From assembly GCF_003598715.1 (NCBI RefSeq), contig NZ_QZFU01000010.1:248001-312000 (forward strand): a stretch of 64,000 bases of DNA, written 5' to 3'. Both the position numbers and the translations under genes were made by a program. Under the pieces are notes generated by a model. It had not been told where the DNA came from. It was given only the letters and a program-made list of their open reading frames with translations, and searched no databases. Source of the DNA: Nocardia panacis. GTDB taxonomy: Bacteria; Actinomycetota; Actinomycetes; Mycobacteriales; Mycobacteriaceae. This document shows, piece after piece, positions 16,943-25,479 of this stretch (position 1 is the first letter of the stretch; each line of letters begins with the position of its first letter).

Positions 16943-18450
16943 GCCGGACTCACCCCCGCGCGAATGATCTCCTTCGCCAGCATGGTGACCAGTTCCCGGT
17001 CCTTGGGTTTGGTGTCGTCGTCGAGCGCCTTGGGGTCGGAGTCGAGCACCACGGCACTGCCGCGGAAGAAGATGTTGACCACATTGTCGAAGACACCGAC
17101 CAAACTTGGCTGCGACAGCGGGAATTCGGCGGTGGGCAGGTGATTGTCGGCCGCGATGACGCTGATGCGCTCGGCCCGATTCCCATCGCGCCAGTTCCAA
17201 CTCAGCCAAGTCCAGCTCAACAGTTTGCGATCGTCGAGCACCACATTGAGTCGGGCGGTGACGCCATTGCCCAGATCCAACCAGGTGGCCGGGCCGATGC
17301 GCGGCTGGCTCAGGTTGTAGATGACGAATTCGGGCAGCCGGTCGATGGCGTAGCCGTCGGGGGCGTCGACGACGTCGATGACCACGCGGCGACGGCGGGA
17401 TTCCTTGTCCCACATCGGATTCGGCTCGTCGGCGCGAATCGTGCTGCGGCGCAGCGTGCTCGCGCTGCCGAAAAGTCGATGCGCCCATGGGTTGTCCTGC
17501 TCGTCGAGCAGGGTCCAGCCCGGCGGGACGACGTGCGAGCGAGTCAGATCCAACCCGGCGATGAGCGGGAACTGCGTGTCGTAGCCCGGCGGAATCGTCA
17601 GCAAGACCTGCGCGAGGCCGACCACCATCACCAGCGCCGCCGCATTCCGAACCTGCTGGGCCTTCAAGGTTTCCAGCGATCTGTCGATCGGCCGATAGGA
17701 ACCGCCGCGCCGCCGCACATCGAAATACATCACCAGACCCATCACGAACACCGCGAGCACCGCGGGGATGGCCTGATAGGCGAACACCGGCGCACCCGGC
17801 GCGAAGAAACGGATCGCCACCAGCACCACCGCGCCGAGCACGAGCGCGCCGACCGCACCGATCAGCGCGCGAATTCTGGTGCGCCCCATCGCGATCGCGG
17901 CCGCGAAGGCCGCCAGGGGCAGCATGGCGATCCCCGCGTCGATGCTGTCGCCGCCGACGGCCGTGCGCAACATCCGGTACGGCACCGGGAACGCGGCGAG
18001 CAGCAGCAGCCACGTCGGCCAGAACCGGGCCGTCGGCCGCAGCCCGAACAGCAGCACGCACGAACCGAACAGGAACAGCCACACCGCGATCAGATCCAGG
18101 TGCAGCATCTCGTACAGGTACCGGTAGCGCGGCAGCAGCAGCCCCTGCACCGAAAGCGCCGCCGCCAGCGCCATGATCCCGACGATGATATCGGTCTGCC
18201 GGTCGTGGATCGGCAGCTCCCGGCGCGGCCGCAGCATGGTGCCGGTCGCGGCCAGCATGGCCAGCACGAACACCACGTACACCTGTCCGATATCCGAACC
18301 GTGGCTCGCATCGCGCACCAGCCGCAGCCAGGTGTCCCACCAGCCCACGCCGGCCGCCGCCACGATCAGCAGCAGGCGCACGGAGATGCGCAGGATGGTC
18401 CCGCGGGCGTGGCTGCGGGTTTTGGCGGGCGTCGCGGCGGGCGCGGACAC
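16939..18450 (-). CDS. Polytopic membrane protein of the Bcs-like operon, unknown function
   Basis: The 503-residue protein has about eight or nine transmembrane helices in its first 290 residues. A soluble, probably extracytoplasmic part of about 200 residues follows, including 'VVPPGWTLLDEQDNPWAH' and 'PATWLDLGNGVTARLNVVL'. I do not recognise a catalytic motif. The layout faintly recalls exosortase/archaeosortase proteins, but the Cys/Arg/His triad was not found. The GTG start lies two bases after the BcsB-like stop, and it overlaps the glycosyltransferase by ATGA. Its place between the two Bcs-like genes implies a role in glycan export or modification. Confidence 0.6.
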   Translation of the reverse strand: MSAPAATPAKTRSHARGTILRISVRLLLIVAAAGVGWWDTWLRLVRDASHGSDIGQVYVVFVLAMLAATGTMLRPRRELPIHDRQTDIIVGIMALAAALSVQGLLLPRYRYLYEMLHLDLIAVWLFLFGSCVLLFGLRPTARFWPTWLLLLAAFPVPYRMLRTAVGGDSIDAGIAMLPLAAFAAAIAMGRTRIRALIGAVGALVLGAVVLVAIRFFAPGAPVFAYQAIPAVLAVFVMGLVMYFDVRRRGGSYRPIDRSLETLKAQQVRNAAALVMVVGLAQVLLTIPPGYDTQFPLIAGLDLTRSHVVPPGWTLLDEQDNPWAHRLFGSASTLRRSTIRADEPNPMWDKESRRRRVVIDVVDAPDGYAIDRLPEFVIYNLSQPRIGPATWLDLGNGVTARLNVVLDDRKLLSWTWLSWNWRDGNRAERISVIAADNHLPTAEFPLSQPSLVGVFDNVVNIFFRGSAVVLDSDPKALDDDTKPKDRELVTMLAKEIIRAGVSPA

Positions 18451-18452
18451 GG

Positions 18453-20444
18453 CTACCGGTTGCCGCGCCGTCGCAGCAGCAGGACGACACCGGCCAGCAC
18501 GGCGACGGCGGCCACCACCGATCCTGCGATGACCAGCTTGTGCGCGACCGATATCTCGTGCGCGGACTTGCCCGGCACCGGTGCGCCGAGGGCAGCGGTC
18601 GGATCGAAGAACTCCGGCTCGCGCTCCCCCGCCTGATACAGCGCCGCGCCGTGCAGTTGCTGCCAGCGGTCGAGATCGGCGTTGAGCCAGCCGAGGGCGC
18701 GGTCCAGATGGCCGGGCGCGTTAGTCGAGGTGGCCACGACCACGGTGCGCCCGCCCGCGTAGGTGGTCTGCAACGAGCCGAACGGGGTGGTCGGATCGAT
18801 CTTCACGATGGCGGTGCGTCCGTCCGGCGCCGTCTCGGTGACGGTCAGTTCGTCATTGTTCGGATCAAGCGGCAGGGCGATATCCCTGGGCACCTCACCC
18901 GTCGCGGCGATCAATACCGCGGGCGATTTACTCTTGGCCGCGGTGTCGAAGGGCACCACCTCCGGCCGCATCGGCACCACCGAAAGGCGTTGCAGGCCGG
19001 TCAGAATGGTCACCGCGCGCACGGTGTCGGCGAGGCCCGGCTGCTTCATACCGACCTGCACCCGAGGTTGCAGCGCCTGCGGCAGCGCGTCGAAACCGCC
19101 CGGAATCGGCGGGACGGCGGATTTGCTGGTGACCTCGGTGCCGGGATCGATGGTCAGCGTGACCGGACGCTCCAGACCGCAGCCCTGGGTCAGGCCGGTC
19201 TGGTGCAGGCTGACCGAAATGGTGCTGAAGCGGGTCAGCGCGTCGTTGGGGATATCGATCCAGCGGTCGATGCGACCACCGGAGTCCACCGGCCAACCAT
19301 CCACGTATTTCCCGTTGACCTCCACGATGATCGAGCCGCTCATGGTGTCCGGCAACGGGGTGTAGGTGCCGAGCAGGCGCGCCCGCACATCGCGGGCGGG
19401 ACGGCCGATGCGCGACTGGTCGACACCGAAGTCGACCCGCACCTGACCGATCGAGGTGGCACTGAGCTGGGTCTGCCCCAGTTGGGACAGGGTCACGCTC
19501 TCGGGAGCGATGCGCGGGGCCTCGGGCAGTGCCACCGCGACCGCGCCGGAGGAGATGGCAATGCGCGACAGGTCGCTCACCAGCAACCGGATCTGATCCG
19601 GGAGGGTTTTGCGGTCTCCGCTGACCCGCAGCACGGGGGACGGTCCCGGATTGACCAGCCGCAGACCGGCTTCCGCGGCTTCGGCAATCACCACCTGCCG
19701 CTCGAGGAAGGCTGGTGGGTGATCCGGCGCCTGCGCGTCGCCTGTCAGGCCGCGGACATCCACGACCACCGGTTGGCCGCTGTAGCGGGCCACGACGGCG
19801 GTGCCGAGGGACAGGGCCGCCGCGCTCTCGGTATCGGTCGGCTTCGCGGGGAGGTACATGGTGAATCGGTGCAGCACCGGTGGCAGGAAGTCGGCGACGG
19901 TGCTCGGCTGCGCCTCCTCCCCGCTGTAGACCGCGGCGGCGTCGGCCAGCGTCAGCGGGCGGCCCCACCAGTCGGTCACGCACCAGCCGGGTTCCGGCAG
20001 CAGCGACGAGGTCAGGGTGAGGGAGACGGCATTGTTGCGGACCGGAGCGCCCGCCAGCGATAGTCGGATCGGGGCGGGTGCGCCGATGGGTAGCTCCACC
20101 CGATCGATCAGTCGGTCACCCGAGGCCACTTCCAGGACGCCGCGCGCGACATGCGGCGGCAATTGGATGGTGCCGGTGAGCGCGGTGGGCGCCAGACCGG
20201 GCAGGACCGGCAGCACCAGCGAAACCTGATGCTGCCCACCCGGAAAGCTCAGCGATTTGCCCATGCCCAGCGTGGGCAGCGCCATCGAGACATCGCCCGC
20301 CGCCGCCACGACCGGCCCCGGCGCCACCGCGCCCGGCAGGGCGGCGACTACGAGCGCCGCGCCGAGCGCGAGGACCATCCGCAGCGGCGCGGCGCGATGC
20401 CGACCGGCCGCCGTCCCGGATAAGCGACGCGAGCGCAAGGTCAT
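18453..20444 (-). CDS. BcsB-like periplasmic glycan-export subunit
   Basis: The 663-residue protein has an Arg-rich signal sequence (residues about 1-48), a long extracytoplasmic region of repeated beta-rich units, and one C-terminal transmembrane helix followed by 'RRRGNR'. This is the layout of the BcsB subunit that receives the nascent chain from BcsA. Typical segments are 'VEVNGKYVDGWPVDSGGRID', 'FSTISVSLHQTG' and 'LDRALGWLNADLDRW'. Start ATG 20444. It is first in a four-gene operon with its promoter facing the PapA5-like gene. Similarity to BcsB is by architecture and is less certain than the glycosyltransferase call. Confidence 0.7.
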   Translation of the reverse strand: MTLRSRRLSGTAAGRHRAAPLRMVLALGAALVVAALPGAVAPGPVVAAAGDVSMALPTLGMGKSLSFPGGQHQVSLVLPVLPGLAPTALTGTIQLPPHVARGVLEVASGDRLIDRVELPIGAPAPIRLSLAGAPVRNNAVSLTLTSSLLPEPGWCVTDWWGRPLTLADAAAVYSGEEAQPSTVADFLPPVLHRFTMYLPAKPTDTESAAALSLGTAVVARYSGQPVVVDVRGLTGDAQAPDHPPAFLERQVVIAEAAEAGLRLVNPGPSPVLRVSGDRKTLPDQIRLLVSDLSRIAISSGAVAVALPEAPRIAPESVTLSQLGQTQLSATSIGQVRVDFGVDQSRIGRPARDVRARLLGTYTPLPDTMSGSIIVEVNGKYVDGWPVDSGGRIDRWIDIPNDALTRFSTISVSLHQTGLTQGCGLERPVTLTIDPGTEVTSKSAVPPIPGGFDALPQALQPRVQVGMKQPGLADTVRAVTILTGLQRLSVVPMRPEVVPFDTAAKSKSPAVLIAATGEVPRDIALPLDPNNDELTVTETAPDGRTAIVKIDPTTPFGSLQTTYAGGRTVVVATSTNAPGHLDRALGWLNADLDRWQQLHGAALYQAGEREPEFFDPTAALGAPVPGKSAHEISVAHKLVIAGSVVAAVAVLAGVVLLLRRRGNR

Positions 20445-20675
20445 GGCAGTCTCCTGGTGTGTGCCGCAGCGAAGGCCCGAGCACGGGGTCCGACCAGCAC
20501 CGCGCATATGGAATTACCTGACGTACCGGCGCGATGCTATAGCGAACACGAATTGTTTCTCCGCAAGACACGCCCGGCATCCGGCAGGGTCGGCAATGGA
20601 TTCGAGTCGAATTCGCAATAACGCCGTGTTTAACAAACGGGCCGACCGGAACGAAAAATCCGGCGGAGGACCAAC
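20445..20675. promoter_or_regulatory. Divergent promoter region, BcsB-like / PapA5-like genes
   Basis: This 231-bp divergent spacer must hold the promoters of the glycan operon and of the acyltransferase. Its right part is AT-rich. An imperfect palindrome, CCGTGTTTAACAAACGG, lies at 20621-20645 about 35 bases upstream of the acyltransferase ATG. A CGGAGGA ribosome-binding site precedes that ATG. No terminator was seen. Confidence 0.4.
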
Positions 20676-21902
20676 ATGACGACTGCTACCGTCATTCGCC
20701 CGCTCGCGCCCAGTGAGGAGATCTTCGCTCCCAGTGCGGTGTATGTGGGTTACGGCATGCGAATCTCGGGCCGACCGCAATGGGCTGCGCTGGCACAGGC
20801 GTTCGAGGCGCTGGTGCGCGCCCATCCCGTGCTCGGCGCGCACATCGCCGATACCGAACTCGGCCACGTGCTACTCGAATCAAGCTGTACAACACCGGAA
20901 TTCACACTCACCGACGGCGATCCGGAGCGGCTGCTGACCGGGGCTTCGATCGATCAGCGCGCGGCACTTGGCACCCTGTGCGCCGTGCGCGACGGCGAAC
21001 GAGCGAGTATCACCCTGGCGACCCACCACAGCATCGCCGACGCCACCCATTCGCTGGCATTGCTGCGCGAATTATGGGAGTACTACCGGGATTTGGTTTC
21101 GGGCCGCCCGATCGAGGCGCGTCCGCACGAATATCCGCGTCCGGTGGAGGATCTGCTCGAAGAACGCGGTATCGAGAAGATCCCCAATCCCGATCCGGTT
21201 CCGCGCGCGACCATTCCCGAATCCGATCAATGCGAGGCCGCCGAATACGTGCTGCCACGCGCGACCCGCATTCATCTCACCCCCGCGCGGACCGCGGCGC
21301 TGCGCGAGGTCGGCCACCGCGCGGGCGTCACCATCAATTCCCTCGTCGCCGCGGCCGTCCTCGCCACCGAATCCGTGCTGCGCGAACTTCCCCTCAATGA
21401 GCTGATCCACTCCTATTCGGTGGATCTGCGCACCCGCCTCACACCGCGGGTCGGCCCGACCGAGGGCAGCAACGTACTCGGATTCACCAGCTATGCACCG
21501 GCTTTCGCGCAGCCGCCGACGCTGCTCGGACTCGCCCGCGATATCCACCACCACCTGCGCGCCGAACTCGCGGCCGGAGTGGTTCAGCAGAGTCCCCTGC
21601 ACCTTCCGGATATCGCCGCCGCCGGACCACCCCGCATACCCGGCGTCGTACTGACCACCAATTGGGGCCGGATTCCGGTGCCGCCCACCCCACCGGGCCT
21701 GCGCTGCACCGACTTTCGCTCCACCATGATCGCCAAACCCGACCGCACCGGACGCAGGCCCGACAAACCCGACGAGGGCACCTGCATCATCAGCACCTTT
21801 CGCGACCGACTCAGCATCGAACTGCACCACCCGGAGTCGACCACGCCGCGACATCTGCGGCGGGCGCAACTGCTCGAGAGCCACCTATTGGGACTGCTCT
21901 GA
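20676..21902 (+). CDS. PapA5-like acyltransferase (condensation-domain fold)
   Basis: The 408-residue protein resembles phthiocerol/phthiodiolone dimycocerosyl transferase and other mycobacterial Pap proteins. The HHxxxD active-site motif is 'HHSIADA' (around residue 117), with Ala where most members have Gly, and the preceding strand is 'RASITLATHH'. The C-terminal half contains 'LTTNWGRIPVPP', as in PapA5. Such enzymes transfer long acyl chains from a carrier protein or CoA to an alcohol. It is divergent from the Bcs-like operon and 9 kb from the FadD32-like/KAS genes, so an acylated surface glycan or glycolipid is an attractive but unproven product. Confidence 0.72.
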   Translation: MTTATVIRPLAPSEEIFAPSAVYVGYGMRISGRPQWAALAQAFEALVRAHPVLGAHIADTELGHVLLESSCTTPEFTLTDGDPERLLTGASIDQRAALGTLCAVRDGERASITLATHHSIADATHSLALLRELWEYYRDLVSGRPIEARPHEYPRPVEDLLEERGIEKIPNPDPVPRATIPESDQCEAAEYVLPRATRIHLTPARTAALREVGHRAGVTINSLVAAAVLATESVLRELPLNELIHSYSVDLRTRLTPRVGPTEGSNVLGFTSYAPAFAQPPTLLGLARDIHHHLRAELAAGVVQQSPLHLPDIAAAGPPRIPGVVLTTNWGRIPVPPTPPGLRCTDFRSTMIAKPDRTGRRPDKPDEGTCIISTFRDRLSIELHHPESTTPRHLRRAQLLESHLLGLL

Positions 21903-21905
21903 GCC

Positions 21906-23336
21906 TCAGCGCGGCCGATTGCGGTGCCGAGACTTGTCGCGATACATGGCCGTATCGACCGCGTGCAGCAGCTCGTCCACCGCCGTCGGCCGATCGGTGA
22001 CGTAGGTGGTGCCGATACTGGCGCCCACCGCGACCAGCACCGAGGACACCGCCATCGGCGGAGCGATGGCCGCGCAGAGTTCGTCGGCGATGGCGGTCAA
22101 TTGATCCGGACCCGAACACTTCTCGATCAGCACGATGAACTCGTCACCACCGAGCCGCGCCACCAGCCCGGTGTACGGGTCGACGGCCGCCCGCAACCGC
22201 TCGGCCACCACGCGCAGCACCCGATCGCCGACCGCGTGCCCCCAAACGTCATTGATCTCCTTGAACCCGTCCAGGTCCAGGTAGCACACCCCAACGGGCG
22301 GAACGGCATTGGCGAGCCGATCGAAGAACAGTCCGCGATTGGGCAATCCGGTCAGCGAATCGTGGTTCGCGTCGTGCCAGAGCCGATCGGCCAACTGTTT
22401 GCGCTCGGTGACATCGACCGCGATCCCGATCAGGAAGCGGACCTCCCCATCCGCGTCGCGCACCGCCGACATGGACAGGTCGATGCTGGCCATACCCCCG
22501 TCCGGGCGCAGATGGTCTGTCTCCAAACGGAATTGCTCGATCTGCCCCGCCAACAACTGCTCCAGTTGCGAGAAGGCGCGACCGATATTGGCCGGGCCGA
22601 GCAGTTCGGCCACCAGCCGACCCGGCATGTAATCCTGTGGGATGCCGAGCATTCGGGCCATGGCGGCATTCACATCGAGCACATGCCCGGTGATGTCGAC
22701 GGTCCCGATCCCCACCGAGGCCCCGGCGAAGACCGCCGCGAAACGGGCCTCCGAGAGTTGGCGACGCGCCTCGGCCTGCTGGGCGGCGACCAGCGTCGCC
22801 GCCAGGGTCGCCTCCTGCTCGGAAAGAGCGACGCGGCGCAGGTAGTAGGTGAATGCCACCGCGAATTCCGCGGCCAACGCCAGCGCTCGCTCGCGCAGCG
22901 GCCCCGCGTACTCTTCGTCGGCATGCGCCGCGGTGCCTCGCGGCTGTTCGCTGCGGATATCCGCGACGACCTCCCCGCAGATCACGCCGATCGTGCGGCC
23001 CACGGCGATCGGATCGCGATAGTTCGCGCGGACCAGAGCCGCGGCCGTGCGGCGCGCGACCGCGGTGTAGTCGGTGCCGTCCGAGCCGCTCGACGCGGCG
23101 GTGCCGTCCTGGCCGCTCGACGCGACAGTGCGATCTGAGCCGCTTGACGCGACAGTGCCGTCCTGGCCGCTTGACGCGGCGGTACCGTTCGAGCCGCGCA
23201 CGGCGGCAAGCAGATCCGCCGCGAGGTCGGTGAGCAGATCCTCGATCCGATCCCGCGTCAGCGTGGGCGCGACGACACCGTCGAGCGCATCGGCCCAGCG
23301 CACCGCGACCTCGCGGGCTCCCACCTTGTCAGCCAC
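21906..23336 (-). CDS. PAS-GGDEF diguanylate cyclase
   Basis: In this 476-residue protein the N-terminal about 180 residues form a helical sensor-like region interrupted by a Ser/Gly/Asp-rich tandem repeat. A PAS domain follows (about 190-305, 'DVNAAMARMLGIPQDYMPG'), then a GGDEF domain (about 315-470) with an intact 'LARLGGDEFIVLIEKC' and 'YLDLDGFKEINDVWGHAVGD'. No EAL domain is present, so it should make c-di-GMP. The gene lies just after the PapA5-like gene, convergent with it, and 40 bp downstream of the methyltransferase stop in the same direction. Bcs-type glycan synthesis is classically controlled by c-di-GMP, making a link to the operon at 13.7-20.4 kb plausible. Confidence 0.9.
   Translation of the reverse strand: MADKVGAREVAVRWADALDGVVAPTLTRDRIEDLLTDLAADLLAAVRGSNGTAASSGQDGTVASSGSDRTVASSGQDGTAASSGSDGTDYTAVARRTAAALVRANYRDPIAVGRTIGVICGEVVADIRSEQPRGTAAHADEEYAGPLRERALALAAEFAVAFTYYLRRVALSEQEATLAATLVAAQQAEARRQLSEARFAAVFAGASVGIGTVDITGHVLDVNAAMARMLGIPQDYMPGRLVAELLGPANIGRAFSQLEQLLAGQIEQFRLETDHLRPDGGMASIDLSMSAVRDADGEVRFLIGIAVDVTERKQLADRLWHDANHDSLTGLPNRGLFFDRLANAVPPVGVCYLDLDGFKEINDVWGHAVGDRVLRVVAERLRAAVDPYTGLVARLGGDEFIVLIEKCSGPDQLTAIADELCAAIAPPMAVSSVLVAVGASIGTTYVTDRPTAVDELLHAVDTAMYRDKSRHRNRPR
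23074..23181. repeat. Four tandem 27-bp units inside the diguanylate cyclase gene
   Basis: Units begin at 23074, 23101, 23128 and 23155, each encoding nine residues of the pattern (G/R)-T-(A/V)-A-S-S-G-(Q/S)-D. A partial fifth unit follows. Because the unit is a multiple of three, copy number can change without breaking the frame. It lies in a linker of the N-terminal sensor region. Confidence 0.9.
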
Positions 23337-23375
23337 CCCCTGCAGGCGCCGGACTCGATTCGGGTCGGTCCGGGG

Positions 23376-24185
23376 TCAGCTCTTGCGGCCGACACCCGCG
23401 AGCCCGAGCGAGCGGCCCGGTTGTTCGTGCCGGTCGCGCTCGGATTCGGGCCGCCACAGCGGCAACTCGACGACCCCCGGCTCGACCAGGTCCCATCCCT
23501 CGAACATAGCCGTGATGCCGCGCCGGTCCCGGAAGTGGATGCCGACACGGCTGACATTGGCGGCGTTGGCGCCGAGGCGGGCCGCGTCCTCGGGCCGCGA
23601 AGCCGAGGACAGGTGCGAGATGGCGACATGGCTGCCTGCGGCGAGTTCGGCGCGCAACTCGGCGACGCGTTCGGCGGGGGAGTCCGCATCGGAGAGCAGA
23701 TGCAGCACCGCGACCAGCAGCAGACCCACCGGCCGGGTGAAATCGATCAGTCCGGTCGCACCCACCTCGGCGAGCAGTTCGCTCGGCCTGCGCAGATCGG
23801 CCTCCAGCGCGGCCGCGTTGGCATTGCCGCGCAGGATGATCGCCGAATGCGCGACGGCCACCGGATCGATATCCACGTAGAGCACCCGGATATCCGGGTC
23901 GATGGCCTGGGCCACCTCGTGCACATTGCCTGCCGTCGGAATGCCGGAACCGATATCGAGGAACTGCCGAATACCCTGATCGGCCAGGTAGCGCACGGCC
24001 CGACGCAGGAAGGCCCGGTTGCTCAGGGCCAGGCGCGGTAGATCGGGCACCAGTTTCTTGCCCATTTCGGCGGCCTTGCGATCGATCTCGAAATTGTGCG
24101 AGCCGCCGAGCAGCGCGTCGTACATGCGGGCCGGGCTCGCGTGCCGCATATCGACGCCCTCTGGCGCCCAAGGCGGTCTGTTCAT
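23376..24185 (-). CDS. SAM-dependent methyltransferase, DUF574/Methyltransf_19 family
   Basis: The 269-residue protein opens 'NRPPWAPEGVDMRHASPARMYDALLGG', the hallmark N-terminus of this actinobacterial family. SAM motif I is 'FLDIGSGIPTAGNVHEVA' and the second acidic strand is 'VLYVDIDPVAVAHS'. It has the usual family length and ends near 'GITAMFEGWDLVEPG'. Substrates of the family are mostly unknown. Its ATG overlaps the stop of the ROK gene (ATGA), so it is translated as part of the sugar-transport operon although no functional link is obvious. An in-frame start at 24191 is also possible. Confidence 0.85.
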   Translation of the reverse strand: MNRPPWAPEGVDMRHASPARMYDALLGGSHNFEIDRKAAEMGKKLVPDLPRLALSNRAFLRRAVRYLADQGIRQFLDIGSGIPTAGNVHEVAQAIDPDIRVLYVDIDPVAVAHSAIILRGNANAAALEADLRRPSELLAEVGATGLIDFTRPVGLLLVAVLHLLSDADSPAERVAELRAELAAGSHVAISHLSSASRPEDAARLGANAANVSRVGIHFRDRRGITAMFEGWDLVEPGVVELPLWRPESERDRHEQPGRSLGLAGVGRKS

Positions 24186-25417
24186 CCACACCCCTTACCC
24201 CTAGGTCCTGCGATACTAGGCGCTGACCGGTCGCCGACGCGGGCCAGGGTCTGCAGCGGATCGGTGAGAACTTCCGCGAAAGCCAACTCCGCCGCCCCGA
24301 TCAGGGTGGCGTCACCGGCAAGCGCCGAGGTGCGCAGCCGCACCCGCTCGCGCACCGCCTGTAAGCCCTCCAGGGCGACCCGGCTGCGGACCTGCGCCGC
24401 GGCCGCCAGATAGACCTGACGCAGCACGCCGCCGAACACCACCATCGACGGATTGAAGATATTCACCAGGTTGGCCACGCCGCGCCCGAGCCAGTCACCC
24501 ACCTGATGCAGCGCGTCGCGCGCGGTGACATCGCCGTAGGCCGCCGCCTGCACGATCGCCGCCACCGCGGCCCGACCCGAGAGGTCGGCGCGGCCCGCCG
24601 CCGCGATCAGCGCCAACTCCCCCGCCTCGGCCTCGAGACACCCGCGCGAACCACACGCGCACGCCCGCCCATTCGGGTTGACGATCATGTGCCCGATCTC
24701 GCCGCCGTATCCGCCCTCGCCACCCAACAGGTGCCCCCCGACGACGATCCCGCCACCGATTCCCACATCGCCGTGCAGATAGATCAGATCTCGCAGGCCG
24801 AGGGCGACCCCGCGCTCGCATTCGGCCAGCGCGCCGAGGTTGGCATTGTTGCCCACCGAGACCCGCAGTTCCCCACCGAGTCTCGCCGCCAGCTCGGCCC
24901 CGAACGGCACATCCACCCAACCGATATTCGGACCGAAGCGGACCACGCCGTCGCTCTGGCGCACCATGCCGCAGAATGCGACGCCGACGCCCAAGCAGTG
25001 GGCGGCATCATCGGAAACCTCCGCCGCCATCGCGGCCAACATCGCGATCACCTCCGCCGGGTCGAAAGTATCGCCGCTGCGGGCGGTCTCGACCCGATCC
25101 AGGACCACACCGCCCAATCCGACACGGGCCGCCGCCAATCTGTCCGCCCCGACATCCAGGGCCAACACATGGAACCGCTGCGACTGCGGACGCACCACCA
25201 GCGAGGGCCGCCCCGCCCGACCCGTCTGGCCCGGCAATTCCTCCCGGACCAGTCCGGCGGCCACCAGATCGGCGGTCAGGGCCAGAATCGTGCTGCGGTT
25301 CACGCCCATCCGCTCGGCCAGCGTGGTGCGCGAGACCGCACCGCCGCGGTGCACGTGACGCAACAGGACGGCCAGGTTCTGCCTGCGGATCTCCTCGGGC
25401 GACGGTGCGGCGCGCAT
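24182..25417 (-). CDS. ROK family transcriptional repressor (XylR/NagC type)
   Basis: The 411-residue protein has an N-terminal MarR-like helix-turn-helix (residues about 12-70, 'VSRTTLAERMGVNRSTI') and a sugar-kinase-like ROK domain. The ROK zinc site is intact in 'CACGSRGCLEAEAG', and the sugar-binding 'GHMIVNPNG' precedes it; 'GDVGIGGGIVVGG' and the ATP-site Gly residues are also present. Such repressors release DNA when sugar is bound. It lies 62 bp downstream of the permease gene in the same direction. Two inverted repeats upstream of the binding-protein gene match the layout of XylR operators, so it probably represses the whole operon. Confidence 0.88.
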   Translation of the reverse strand: MRAAPSPEEIRRQNLAVLLRHVHRGGAVSRTTLAERMGVNRSTILALTADLVAAGLVREELPGQTGRAGRPSLVVRPQSQRFHVLALDVGADRLAAARVGLGGVVLDRVETARSGDTFDPAEVIAMLAAMAAEVSDDAAHCLGVGVAFCGMVRQSDGVVRFGPNIGWVDVPFGAELAARLGGELRVSVGNNANLGALAECERGVALGLRDLIYLHGDVGIGGGIVVGGHLLGGEGGYGGEIGHMIVNPNGRACACGSRGCLEAEAGELALIAAAGRADLSGRAAVAAIVQAAAYGDVTARDALHQVGDWLGRGVANLVNIFNPSMVVFGGVLRQVYLAAAAQVRSRVALEGLQAVRERVRLRTSALAGDATLIGAAELAFAEVLTDPLQTLARVGDRSAPSIAGPRGKGCG

Positions 25418-25479
25418 GACATCCCCTCTCGGCGCGATGGTCGAATCCGTTGCCGCACCGGCGAATTCGGTGGGGCGCT

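Noticed and set aside
23074..23181. Short tandem units that could suggest a CRISPR array
   Set aside because: The units are contiguous, without spacers, and in frame inside the diguanylate cyclase gene.
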